From the NCBI GenBank assembly GCA_008921705.1, contig VFFE01007640.1, positions 179,884-243,883 on the forward strand: DNA of 64,000 bases. The letters are read 5' to 3'. The position numbers were made by a program, and so were the translations under genes. Source of the DNA: Burhinus oedicnemus. Lineage: Eukaryota > Chordata > Aves > Charadriiformes > Burhinidae. The notes beneath the pieces were generated by a model. The model saw only the letters and a program-made list of their open reading frames with translations, was not told the DNA's origin and ran no database searches. Within the stretch, counting starts at the first letter, position 1. Each line of letters opens with the position of its first letter. This document shows positions 48,930-60,889 of the stretch, piece after piece.

Positions 48930-50300
48930 CCTTGTGGGTCACAAAAAACAGATGGAGGAGGAGAGAGCTTAATCCCGGGTTGCCTGAGAATCCGATCAAT
49001 CCTCTCATTCATGGGAGCTTCTGGAGCACAGGCGCTCCCTCGGTGCTCGCAGTCCTGGCTCGACCCTCCGCTGCAGAGCGTTCAGGGAGCAGCACGGGGC
49101 GGATTACAACGGTCCTATTCTGCTCCGTCCTGGCGAGCATTGACCACTGGCCCCTTACAGCACCTTTCTATTTCTCAAATGACGTTAAAAGTCAGGGCAG
49201 GGATTTTCCACCCTGCTGGCGCTGCGCAAGTGCTCTCTGTCCCCAGGGCTGTGGGGTCTGTTACTGTTGGCCCAAGTGAAACAGTCCTGTAAAGTGAAGC
49301 CACTAAGGAAAAGCACGTTGCCTCCGGCTCTGTGTCGGGTGGGAACATCTCCTACCTCCAACACTCCACCACCAGGGGGAAAGGAAAGACCTTTGTAAAA
49401 TGAACATTATACAGAGGGAGTGTCTCCTCCAAAGCGTCCATGGGAATAATAAGATGAAATAAAGCTCAACTTTGGAGAGTTATTGGAGTGCCCGGTTTGC
49501 AGTACTTTAAAGATGACATTTTTAATGCCTCAAAGAAGAAGAGCTTAGTAGAAAATCGATGCATTTCTGAGGGAAAGGAGTCAATGCAGCTTAAACTGCT
49601 CCCTGTGGCAGCAGGCCTAGGAGAGCCTGCAGAACCCTTCTGAGCTAATCCCTTGGCTCTCTCTGGTGACCCAAGACCACCTCCTCACCACAGGCTGAAA
49701 AGTCCACCGCCAGGCTCCAGCTTGGCCTCAGGACCGTCATGCCACGAGCAGCTCCCATGTCATTCAGCCGTGCCTCCGCGGAGGTGATGCTAACGCAAAG
49801 GAACGTGCACGAGATCAGCTTTGGGTGTGGGAACAGGAGTTTCCCTCTCTTCCTAGCAACTAAATTAATGCCGGTCAGCCAAGAAAGAAGTAGAAGAGAG
49901 CAGAGGCCCAGGGCTGTTTGACTCCTGCCTGGCTGAGAGCTGTTGTGAGTCAGCTAGAGGCAGGGACGGAGAGGACCATAATTCTCAGGATGGCAGCATC
50001 CTTGGTGCTGCCCCGTCCAGGCATAGGAAGGCGCAGCTTTGTGGCGGCGGTAGCTTACCTGGGGAGAGCTGCCCTCCTGCTTCTGCTCAGTCTGCAGCGC
50101 AGCTGACTTGTCTGGAGCAAGCTTCCAGGAAAAACAGAAAAAGCAGGCTGGGCAAAGTCTGCTTACAGGCTGTGCTGCAGCAGGAGCATCCATCTTAGCT
50201 CCAGTGGAGGAGGAGAGCTTGGACAAGCTCCCTTTTTAAAGCAACAGTGTTCCTACTGAGCATGGCGAGGAAGGGTAGTGCTACGCCACGACAGCATTTG
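48930..50300. other. GC-richer, CpG-retaining segment
   Basis: GC content and CpG density rise clearly above the rest of the window. The stretch 49029-49140 alone shows about ten CpGs (for example CTCGGTGCTCGCAG and GGGGCGGATTACAACGG). No coding frame shows splice sites plus a recognisable product. It could be a small CpG island with a non-coding or first exon, or a GC-rich retroviral or unclassified insertion. Confidence 0.4.
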
Positions 50301-50309
50301 CGCCGGATA

Positions 50310-50520
50310 CGTGCAGAGCACTTTATAGGCATTAGCTAATTGATCTTTGCAAAACCCCTTTGAGCTAGGCAGTTAAACATCATCCGTCCAGTTTTACAGG
50401 TGCAGAAGCTGAGCTGGGCTAACGTAACCTTGTGCAGAAGTAGCCCACGGCTTTCGGGTGCCCGAGCCAAAACGTTTTCGGTCTGATTTTGTGGGTGCAG
50501 ACTGACTTCGACAGCGCAGA
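50310..50520 (-). repeat. MIR/CORE-SINE relic, antisense
   Basis: The plus strand follows complement-MIR order: 'gcagagcactttataggcat', 'tagctaattgatctttgca', 'ccctttgagctaggcagtta', 'tccagttttacaggtgcaga', 'agctgagctgggctaacgta' and 'accttgtgcagaagtagccc'. It is one of the clearest ancient SINEs here. CpGs have been unusually well kept just downstream (50440-50560). Confidence 0.75.
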
Positions 50521-50559
50521 GCATCTGTAACGCCGCTTGTAACGAAGAGTGCACGGCTG

Positions 50560-53500
50560 TTTTTAAAAGCCAACCCCAGGGGTATTTCAAGTTGGCAATC
50601 CCAAAAAGGAGGCACCCCAAATCACTAAGCCTTTAGGATAATGCTGGCTTTTCTGTCTAAAGATATCTGAGAAGAAAAGTGTAGAGTCAGGTTTAATTAA
50701 ATTTTGTCTCCCTGCTTTCTCTTTATGCATCTGGATGGGCCCCTTCCCTGTGGGCTCCCCAGGGACTCCTGGGGACCTGGTGGCAGAGGGTTGGGGTTTG
50801 AGAAGGAAATAAAACTTGTCTTGTCCGGGGACTACTTAGACTGCATGACCTGAAGGAATACAAGATGGAACACCCTGGTTGGATCTACCACCATGTTACA
50901 AAAAAAGCCATTGGGAAATAGAACAGTTGTTCTGAGAGTGGCATTTATCCTTCCATGGCCATTGGCCGCTTTAACTCTGCACTGGCCTTAAAAAGTGGAG
51001 AAAATAGGCAACACAGGTAGGAAGCAGGGACGTGGGACACACTGCATGGCTGGGAGCTGACGTTAACAGAGTGGTATACGAGGTTTGTTTAATTTACTCT
51101 TTATTACCCTCAGGGCATATTTTTGTTATATGGCAGACCCTTAATAAACATAACACTTTACCTCTAAGCGTGTTTGACCAAATAGCTATGAAAGAGCCCT
51201 CAGAGGCTGTCTCTCCCGACTTGCTAATGCTGTAGCAGTAGTCTACCAAGGCCCAGGTTTTTAAAGCTAGATAGATGCAGCTTGGTACCTCGTGGGATTT
51301 TCACTTGTAGGCTGAACAAGTTTGGAATTAAAATTAAAAAACAGGGCAAGTAAGAACACCCACTAGTGCCTACTTGCGATCGTAGGTACATAAATAGCTT
51401 TAAAAATCTCAGGTTTATCTCATGTAGGGCTCCAAACTGGAGAATTCACTTCCCTTGCAGCTGTAAGACAACAGCTGAAGCTCTTGTTGTCCTTCAAACC
51501 GTGATTCAAGGTACATCCACGTATGCATGCAGTCTTTTTCTCCTCCAAAGCTTCCAGATGTGCGAGAGTTGCAAGCTGAGTATTCTCCAAAGGGACAGGC
51601 CTGAAGTAATTCAAAGTCCTTCGTTAGGCACTCTGTCAATGCTGTAAACATTGCTGTTTAATTGATGTACTGGTTTTATTATATGTGCCCTAAGGGAGCG
51701 TGCTGACCAGAGCCTCTTATAAATTGAATAAATAAACAAATAAATAAGCAAGCATCGTCACCTCGACCAACTCACTGTGTGACAGAAAAGTCTGTGTGGT
51801 TTAATGTGGTTTCTACACAACAATCTTGCTGGCTGGAATGGCTTGTTTGATCTTCATTAACCCTGGCAGGCTCTTCCAGCTCCCTCCTCCACCTCAGCAA
51901 AGACAGACGCTCTTCCTTTCCGGATTTCTAAGGTCACTTTGTTTATTAAATATGTCATTTTAAAAGCTTCCTCTAAAGTGAAAATTGCCTATTCCCTTCC
52001 TTCATCTGGAAAATGGGTGAAGAATTCTGTCATTTTCTGTCAGAAGGGATGAAGGTGTATCCTCCTTCTTCTCCCATGCCTTCCCTTTCCTCCCTTGTCC
52101 ATCTACCCCACTTCCCAGCTCTGCAAACCGTGATCTCTCATTTGCTTCTTACTTGCATATTGTCTGGAACAAAATACTTCTCAAATGTGTCTTTTAACAA
52201 AACCTTAGAAAATATAGCTGTACCAGGCAGATTCAGGACGAGAGTGCAAACAAAACCCTGCCGTTTGGGGAGATAAGCCAGCTAAGCCCAAGTACAGAAA
52301 GCAACATAGACATGGGAACCGTCACGCGGTGAGGGCTGGCCACCCGAATCCTTGCGCCGCTGCTTGAGCGGGTTTTGCAGCCTATGTTCAGCTCTATGTT
52401 TTGCAGTTCAGCAAAAGCACTATCGGTGCCCCGGCTGGCTGGCTTCTACACGTCTACAAGAACTGCAGCCACGTAGCGACTGCAGTCAGACCTTCATGAA
52501 TGTTATGCATGTGAGCAATTTTACAGCTGTGAGTCATCATCTTGCCTACATTCATATGTCCCTTTCCACTCTGGAAGGAAAACGCTTTCATTCACGAGAA
52601 GAAAAAAATAGGTCTCAGGCAGTATCATGATACAATCACATCCTTTTATAGTGTTCAGCTCCTTGTTATGAAATTTGATTCCTCTGAGGCATGACTACAG
52701 CTTAGAGTGTGGAAAAGCGAGTTAAGATGGAAAACAGGTTGTGCCAGCTATGCCTCCATGAATGCCCAGATCAACTCACCTGACTGTAGACTTCTCACAG
52801 AGCTGCTTAAAATTTGCAGGATGGTTGTTACCCCAGATTGCTTTCACGCTTGAGTGCAATAAGTAAGTATCGTCAGACGATCTTTAATATAGAGCTTAAA
52901 GAGACTGAAGAAATTAAGATGGACTGAACTAGAGACTGAACAAAGTCCACTTGTGTGCCCTGATGTCCCAGAGCTCCATACCCTTTCCCCCTTAACCATA
53001 TTGCAAAATTGTTTTGGGGCAGTGGAGGTGCTTTTCCCATAGCCAGACTTTTCTGTGAGTGAAACAAAAAGAAAACAGTATGTACTCTATTTCTCCCAAA
53101 TATGTGAGGCCTCTGTTGCCCTTAGGCTAGATATTGGCCAAACCAAATTGAGATAAATTCAAAATCAGGAAAAGTGTCACAGAAGGGGTGTTTCTCAGGG
53201 GACATTCATAGAATCCTTGAATCTGGACATATTCCTAAAATTATTTCACAATAGGAAAATCAGACAGGATGTCTACTTCTTTCCCATGAGAAACTGGTAA
53301 TGTTTGACCTTAACATATGATTAGCTGTTAAATGACTTTCAAGGAGACTTTTCTAGGATAATCTACTTAGCCTTTAGCACCCATTTATCACTTCATGGTG
53401 GAGATTAGGGTTGATTCTGAAGAACAGTGTTGCTTAAACTCTCAACTACATTTTTTTTCAGTTAAGTAAATTATTCCTTTATGGGAATATTGAGAGAATT

Positions 53501-55060
53501 TTGTGTTCTCCTTTCCTCTTTCTAATGTATCGTTATGGCATAAGTAACTATGAAAGTCATTTAATGAATGATTGCAGATGAAACACTCTACAATTTAGAA
53601 AGGATTCACCAACAGAACTGATGGACTTGTAGTCCCCCAGAAGGTTCTTAATATATTTGTGAATTGTAGGCGTGATGATCACCACATTGCTGCTACCTAG
53701 ACGCTGATTCTAGGAGGAAATTAAAGAATCCAGATTAAATCTTAAATAATTAAATCAAGGTAAGATTTGGTGTCTGGACAATGGAAAAAGATTATTGTTA
53801 AGTTTATGATTCCTAGACATCCACCTCAGGCTAAGAAATGCAACATACCTCATACTGGAACTGTTCAGGGCTCTTCCCCTACCACTCAGAGAGGCCACAT
53901 TGACACCACACAGCACTTGATCTTGGGTTTTTCATGACACTGGAAATCTGTGTTGCATTCCTGTGACATCTGTGTCTGAGGGCACAAAACATTCTGGGAT
54001 TGTCCTGGAGAGCTGTGTAGTCTCCAGAATGCACACTTTCTTCTCTAGCACTTCTAGGATGGTGTCCCATCGGGGAACCTGCCCCAGCATGCTTGGTTGG
54101 TCTCAAAAGCCAGTCAAAGAGTGAATGAACATTTACACAATATGTACGGCCAGAGGACCAAGACCCTGGAATGAGCTGGAAAGCTGAAGATGTGCACAGC
54201 GAGACTAACAGTGGACTTTTATCCAAATGGGTCCTCGTACTCAGCAGGAATCATATTGAGGTCCTAGGGAGCCAGCTGAGAAGGTGGCACCCAGGATCTC
54301 CAGATTTGGAAAATAGTGCTTCTCACCAATCCTTTGCTCAAAAGGACATGGCTCCAGTCTTGATCTGGGACATTCAAAATCTACCCAAACACGTCTTCGG
54401 TACTGTTGATGACTATTTGCCTGTAGATTGCAGAAGAATACTCTGTTGTGACTTCTTTAATCCTCTAAGTCTGCAAACACTCAATGTTCAGGTTGATTGC
54501 CAAATTATCTTAATTTAACAATTGATTTTGCCTCAAATGAATTGTGGTAACAGTCCATATGTTTACTCTTAATCTATGGCAAACTGGAAATGAAGTTAAA
54601 TTGCGCTACGTCATATTTACCACAGGGAAAGAGCACAGGCACAGTCAATCACGTGCTCAACAGACATGTGACATCATGTTAATCTGTGGTAACCTGGCCA
54701 TGAGTTCAAATCCTTACATATATGCAGGTGAATGTGCAGGACTGTGGTCTTCAGTTTTTGTCATTATTACCTCTACTTCTGTCTCAACATTATTGTTTTA
54801 AAGATCATTGTCCTCCAATAAATAACTCTTCTAGCTTATTTCTGCCACTCCCTAACATATGAATTTTCCTACATTTCTCAAAGGTGAATGTCAGTGTTCA
54901 TCTAGTCTATGTTTCTATTTTCAGTCACATTATGTCTTTCATTTAGCTATTAATCTGGTATGTAATATACGGCATATGAGACGAAAATACGTCCCCAAAG
55001 GCCTAGTAATCAAAGTTAGATCAATGAAAATTATTATGAATATTGTTCTGGAGAGTTTAA
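50560..55060. other. Long unique non-coding stretch
   Basis: I found no supportable gene. A short (AATA)n-type run is at 51726-51748, and a weak MIR-like phrase ('catctggaaaatgggtga') is near 52003. CpG-containing patches occur near 52315-52490. The minus frame at 53879-54226 (115 codons) and the plus frame at 54171-54518 (115 codons) are unrecognised and may come from an unknown old repeat. Confidence 0.4.
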
Positions 55061-55070
55061 AAAAATTTAT

Positions 55071-55071
55071 A

Positions 55072-55105
<34 letters not shown>

Positions 55106-55106
55106 A
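55071..55106. repeat. (TG)n(TA)n microsatellite
   Basis: A short TG run passes directly into about 13 TA units. Likely polymorphic. Confidence 0.9.
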
Positions 55107-55109
55107 AAC

Positions 55110-56960
55110 TTAAAAATTAAATAACACATCTGCAGGTATTATTGAAAATTACAGTGTTTGAAGAAACAGATTAATTCAGTTGTGAATATATATACCAGCT
55201 TGTTTTACTCTGGATGTTTAACAGAAATGCTGGAATTCTGTTCTTTTAACATGAAACCATTTTTCTGAATAAGACAAACTGCCAGCCACAACCAATAATT
55301 ATACCTCTTTTACTAAGGTTATGCAATGGTGGTGTCTGTTTTAGACTATTGCATTTTCAGCCATAGGAAGGAGCTAAAGTAACATAAATTTCCTGGAGGA
55401 GTACTTAGACAGCTGTTTACCTGGAAATGATGCTCATTGCTTGTGTCAATGTGACACACAAGTTATTTTATAGTTATGGCAGAGAATTAATAAAGAAATT
55501 GTTGGACTATTAGTACACAATTTATATGCTTGTGTATATACCTCACAAGAAGATGCTTATATATTCCTTGCAGACTATTGATAGAGATAAAACCAATAAA
55601 TATACTTTCAGTTATATTCCCCTCACTGCATCTTTACGTGTAACGACAGATTTAAACAATTTAGCATATGAGAATAAACGTCAACAAAAAGCATGTATGC
55701 AGCCCCTCAGGGTTTAAGGATGCTCACGTGGTCAAATCCTCCATCAATGTACCAGGGACAAACGCAGCTACTCTTGGCTTTAAGGGGAATTACCTGTGTT
55801 AATATTCCACGTATCAATGCTAGATTGAAATTCAGTTCTGCCTAGCTTTAAAGAGTGCTATTCTGTAAATTGGAGCAGTCAGGCTGAGCCGGGCACATGC
55901 TGGAACGCAGGCAAGAGTCGGAAGGTGGGAAACTTCCTTACAACCAATGGCAGAACTGCAAAGCCACAGCTGAGCCTCCCTCTAACACCCACACGGGATT
56001 TCTGGCTACTGGTAAAAGTGTCTTTCGTAGGATGAACTGATTACCTCTAAGATTTCCCACCACTTCACGTCCCGTATTTGGGTATCAATCTGGGAGGTCT
56101 TTATGCTTGTAAACCTGAGCTACCTTTAAATTAAGAGAAGTATTTGCAGGGCTGCTGTAATTGCAGGTGACGTTGCAGCCACAGGAACGTAGGCTGTCAT
56201 CCTGAGGCTCCGTCAACTGTTCTCTCCTGACACCTGTACCCTTCCCTCCACATCCCAGGCAGTCTGCTCTTCCCTCCCCGCTAGCACATGCCATCTCTGC
56301 CAGAATATCATGAAGCTTGTGTCACATCTTGGCACCAGAACGCAAAGAGGAGAAGCTGAACAGGATTCGGTAGCTGTGGGAGAATTATATCTACTACTGT
56401 GGTTGCTGATCCATTATGAATATCACAGCCAGAAACGCCCATCTGGAGTCTCCTACCAACTGCTCTTGGGCAGACTTTGATGCAGTGATATCAACCAGTT
56501 GAAACTTGACCCTACGGAGGAGTTTAAGCAGAAATGGAAACTCTACCCGTAATCTGTTCCTCTTGTTTGAGACATCAGGGTGCATGCAGGTCGTATTTTA
56601 AAGTATTCCTCTCCAATTATGTGGGTTACACATCCTACAACCAAAGGAGGGGTACTTTTAACTTCCACTACTCTGTTCTAAAGAAAAATAAACTGAAAAA
56701 TATCTCAAGACGAAGAAACATAGTTCTTACGAACTGACCCATGCTGATATTAGACGTTTCTGTAGCAGTTTCTTACAGCTATCTTGCACAATGGAATATA
56801 TTGCCAGTTTTCAGTGCAGACATATTTTTCACACCATGAGAAAATCTGACAGTTCTAAATTTTTAATTTTTTTTTTTACAGGAAGGAAGACGGAAAACTG
56901 GGGTGTTTTTACTAGGAGCAAGGAATGTTCTATGCCACGCGTTATTTAACGTGAAGAAAT
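55110..56960. other. Unique non-coding stretch
   Basis: Nothing supportable as gene or repeat. A T-run lies at about 56868-56877, just before the CR1. Confidence 0.45.
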
Positions 56961-56965
56961 GTAGA

Positions 56966-57980
56966 TCTCAAAATCATAGGATATTTCATGTTGGAAGGGA
57001 CCTCAGGCAGCCTCTGGTCCAGATTCCTGCTCAAAGCAGGATCATCTATGAAGTCAGACAAGGCTACTCAGAGGTTTATCCAGCTGAGTGTTGAAAACTC
57101 CCAAGGGTGGAGACTGCACAGCTCTCTGGGAAACCTGGGCCCCTGCTTGGCTGCTCCAGTGGTGAAAGTTTCTCCTTATACCCATTCTGAACCTCTCTTA
57201 TTTCAATATATGGCAATTACCTCTCGCTCTTCCACCACGTGTCACTGTGAAAAGCCTAGCTCCATCTCCTTGAGGACCAACTTGTAACCACTAGGGTCTG
57301 TGGTTAGGTCCCCCGTGAAGCCATTCCTTCAAAGGCTGAACAAGCCTGGGTCTTTCAGTCTCTCCTCAAAGGGAAAGTGTTCCAACTCTGACCATCTTGG
57401 TGGATGTCTGCTAAACTTACTTGAATTTATCAACACCTTTCTTGTGCTGGAAGGTGCATGTGGTCTAATATGCTTTGAGAAGAGGGAGGTAATCACTTCC
57501 CTGATTATCCTGGCTCTATTCCTGTTCATAAGTGTTGACTTTCATGAGGTTTCTGTTGGCCTCATCCTCCAGACTCTCCAGGTCTTTGTGGATGTCAGCC
57601 CTGTCCTTGAGCAAGTCAACTTCTCCCCAAACTTTGGTGTCTGCTGACTTGACGAGCATGTGCTCCTCATCTCCAGGTCATTGATAAGGATCAATTGATA
57701 AAGAGGATAGGTCACAGGATAGACTCCTGTGGTACTCCACTTGTCACCAGTCTGCAGGTAGAGAGTGACTTACTAATCACTACCCTCAAAGTCTGATTAT
57801 TCAACCAGTTAGTTACTTATCTAGTTGTCCAGCCATCCAAACAATAACATCCCAACCTGGATACAACAGGAGCCATGTCAAAAGTCTCGCTAGAGTCAAA
57901 GTAAATGATGCCCATGGGTACCCTTCACTCACATGTCTATTCATATTATCATAGATTTACGGCAATCATGGCCATGTCTG
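56966..57980 (-). mobile_element. Mid-age CR1 LINE, antisense
   Basis: The plus strand starts with the 3'-end complement (AAAATCATAGGATATTTCAT, then GTTGGAAGGGACCTCAGG) and follows the CR1 order. Next come 'aggctgaacaagcctgggtc', 'tttcagtctctcctcaaagg', 'catgaggtttctgttggcct' and 'ccaggtcattgataaggat'. Last come 'gatagactcctgtggtactc' and 'aaagtctcgctagagtcaaa'. This extends from the 3' UTR into the RT palm. Many indels have removed the frame. Its age is intermediate between the 2160 copy and the 6690 relic. Confidence 0.93.
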
Positions 57981-57989
57981 ATGTAATAA

Positions 57990-58580
57990 AAACAATCCTA
58001 TGGACACCACTGCATTTTAACAATACTTTTAATGGCCTAGAAGAAGCTGGATTAAGAAGAGAATGGAATCCAGAATGAATTTGCAAAGATCAGAAAGATC
58101 ATAGAAAGCGGCCATGATCACATGCTCTCCTTAAAGAAATTCTCCTACTGTTACTGTACCATAAAGCCCTCCCAGAGAGAGAAAGGATGAAAGGAGAAGA
58201 GGAAATGAGAAAACCAATGGATCAGGCATGGTGAAGGCACAAGTGATTAAAAAAAAAAAAAATGGTACAAGCACCACAGAATCAAAAATAGGTTGACAGA
58301 GAATCAGAGGGGCAAACTGAGCAGGGCACCCGCAGCAGTACTCTGCTCCCTGGAGATACCCAATGAGCCAGTAGACATCACTCCCTGGTGCTCTGGACTC
58401 ACCCTCCATAAAGTCTCCACCATAGAGTTCCTATTTCCAGCCAATGTAAATGCCTAAGGCTGGGGGAATTTGGTGAGGACACCCATGGGTGCTTTGGGCC
58501 CTGATGAGGAGAGACCTCACATCCAGAGGCAGATATGGGGCAAAGAAGGCATTGGACCATAATGGCCCAGTGGTCAGTGG
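57990..58580. other. Unique non-coding stretch
   Basis: No gene or repeat recognised. A poly-A run of about 13 bases lies at 58249-58261. Confidence 0.4.
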
Positions 58581-58589
58581 GGCCATTAA

Positions 58590-58720
58590 AGATTTTAAAA
58601 TCACTAAAAAAACTTAAAAACCCTAAACCTCTCTTTTAAAATCAGATTTGTTAAGATTTTAAATTGAATATATTTTTCTTTTTAAAAATAAAAGCGTTAA
58701 AATTCAGACTCATGACAACT
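58590..58720. repeat. GATTTTAAAATC-type repeat patch
   Basis: Repeated words GATTTTAAAATCAC (58591-58604), TTTTAAAATCAGATTTG and AGATTTTAAATTG recall an old amniote repeat made of 'gatttaaatca' units. A related GATTTAAATCA occurs at 59735-59745, about 1.1 kb away. Whether the two patches bound one element is unknown. Confidence 0.4.
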
Positions 58721-58729
58721 TATGCTGTC

Positions 58730-59685
58730 TAGACTTACTAAAATTACTACAACCAGATAAAGAAATAACAAAGTGTATTGCACCAGTGATTCATCTCCAT
58801 ATTTTAAAGAGTTAAGGAGTGCTACCTTTTTCCACAGTGACATAGCCGAAACTGAGAAATTGCTATTTTTTATGACAGCTCAAACTTTATAAATATGTCA
58901 CATTACCATGTATTGTAGTTTATACAAAGGACTGAATGTAAATATTTACATAGTTTCCAAAGGCCAATACTTTCTGCTTTTGTTGTGTAAATAAGCAGTT
59001 GCCTTCATTTCTTTTAGTTTCTATTTATTATCAGATGCAGCAGGAACATTTTCCTCCTGTGAATTAATCCATTGAAATCTGAGAAAATGATTCAGAAATG
59101 AATTAGCAGACTTGCTGTTCTCGTCTTCCAATTTATAAATGAAAGCTAGATAGGAAAATACGACACCTACAATCACTGAAATTTAAAGAACACATGGCCA
59201 GTTTTTTAAAGTACCTAAAAATGTGAGACTGAAAAGTATCTACCAAGACTAGGAACCTAATTCTGATTTATTTCAGATACATTTATGTTATTGAGAATTA
59301 AATGCCTGGCTGCTTATTGGTTTTGAAAATCCCACTGATTAACTATTGGGTCTGTTAGACACCAGCACACCAGACTTTCAATCCACCATCTCTCTAATTA
59401 ACTTAGCAACCAGTTAAAGTCAAATGCAATGTAAAAATACAAAAAAATTCTGACAGAGAAAATATATTATAAACAATATAATTTATTCAATGAATGTGTA
59501 GGTATTCTGCACCTTTCTCAGTGCATCCTTCCCACTAGGAAATAAGGAGTCAAGTTTTGTGTAAAAATCTTATCTGTCTGCATATTACCACATTTAAGTC
59601 ATTGGACCAGTCAATGAGAAAGATTTCTTAAGACGTAAAATGAAAACAAAATTAAAAAAAAAAATCACAGTTTAACTGAAGGTTT
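58730..59685. other. AT-rich stretch between two GATTTAAATC patches
   Basis: No coding frame or named repeat. If the flanking patches belong together, this would be the interior of an old non-autonomous transposon, but nothing inside supports that directly. Confidence 0.35.
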
Positions 59686-59689
59686 CCTG

Positions 59690-59830
59690 TCTCTGATTTA
59701 ATTCATGATTATAACCAGTGATTTAATTCACTTTGATTTAAATCAATCTACGTTGCCTCAGGTTCCCTATATATCTATTTCACCTTTATAAAATGGGTGA
59801 TATTAGGATGAGTTTCTTCCATTTGCCAGT
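59690..59830 (+). repeat. GATTTAAATCA patch plus MIR-like phrase
   Basis: 'gatttaattcatgattata' and 'gatttaaatcaatctacg' are followed by 'gcctcaggttccctatat', 'cacctttataaaatgggtga' and 'tattaggatga'. The latter matches the core of a sense MIR-type SINE ('cctcagttt...tctgtaaaatggg'). Confidence 0.4.
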
Positions 59831-59839
59831 GTGCTTCAC

Positions 59840-60410
59840 TAGGAAGAGTGATGCCTCTTACAGCTAAAGTGAATTTTGCTCTTCTCCACGGTCCCTTGGT
59901 CCTTTGCTGATTCTTCCTGCAATAGTCAGCCAGAAACACAAGGGTTTTTGTGATGTGGACATTTGTCCACTAGATGCTGCACTAAGCCCACCTACTTATT
60001 TCATACTGCCACTAGGCCTTAGACAGAGATCTGTACTTCTCCGAGAAATTCCTTCAGGTATCCAAGCTACCTTAGCAAGACACGGGGTGCATGAGCCTAT
60101 GGAGACAAGGTGCCGCCATTCACTACCCCAGTTTGGTTTCATATTTGGTCTTGGACTGGCTGATGATGAAAAACCTTTACTATGACTTGCCAAAGTAATA
60201 CACAGGTTAGGGACTATGAGTTAAACTTCCTTACACACCTATATACTCAGAAATATTCACTTTGTCATACTGAATGAGGCTTAATGTCTCTTTCTCTAGG
60301 ATTTTTCCCTCTTGATAGAGGGAATTAACATCTGGCTTCTGGAGCGTGCTCTGTGAACATGGATGTAAAACAAAGAGGAGCTACAGACTTTCTTGTCTGC
60401 TCCTGGTGGC
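59840..60410. other. Unique non-coding stretch
   Basis: No gene or named repeat. It may include the decayed 5' part of the truncated LTR that follows, but I cannot align it to the first LTR. Confidence 0.4.
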
Positions 60411-60416
60411 CAGGAC

Positions 60417-60563
60417 TTTTTATTATTTTATTATTAATATTTTATTAAAGTAGTTTAGTTCCTTCTAAACTCTTAAGTCTCCTGCCTCCCTTCAAAGCAG
60501 AGCAGGAGAGAGAGAGCATCTGTGATTCCACCTGATTGGACCAACCTGGCCCAAACCATGACA
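60417..60563 (+). mobile_element. Truncated LTR, same family as 47414-48009
   Basis: The 3' third of the same LTR type. It shows TTATTATTTTATTATTAATA, poly(A) signal ATTAAA (60444-60449), AGTAGTTTAGTTCCTTCTAA, a GAGAGAGAGCATCTGT block, and the end CCCAAACCATGACA. The match to the solo LTR is clear over about 145 bp with several differences. Upstream of 60417 the two sequences do not align, so this copy is 5'-truncated or recombined. I saw no matching target duplication. Confidence 0.85.
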
Positions 60564-60831
60564 CTAAGTATGTTCTCACATGGGGGTTTTGGGGTTTTTT
60601 TTGAAAAAAAAAAAAGATTTGTTCTCCTTGAGCTGAAATTTGAGTTCTAGCTGGGGACAGCTTAGACCAGGCCCCCAACATTGTCTGCAGGATGTGTCCT
60701 CAAGTTCATCCCACATGCTGGAGACTCAGCATTCTGCTGAAGTATCAAACTGCTGGACTGCAACACTGCATGTTCTGGCGTTTTGTACTGGAAAACCTAT
60801 AGAAAAAGATGAAGTTGTTCTAGGTCTCCAG

Positions 60832-60880
60832 GGAAGATACATCAGGTCAGGAAGATATATCAGGTCCAGAAGATACCTGG
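60832..60880. repeat. 18-bp tandem repeat, about 2.7 copies
   Basis: GGAAGATACATCAGGTCA (60832-60849), GGAAGATATATCAGGTCC (60850-60867) and a partial AGAAGATACCTGG (60868-60880). The period is 18 bp, a multiple of three, so it does not break the local frame, but no gene is supported here. Confidence 0.85.
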
Positions 60881-60889
60881 GTGTGCAGT

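Noticed and set aside
53879..54226. 115-codon minus-strand frame, overlapped by a plus-strand frame
   Set aside because: Both strands are open in the same place and neither translation resembles a family; probably chance or an unknown repeat.
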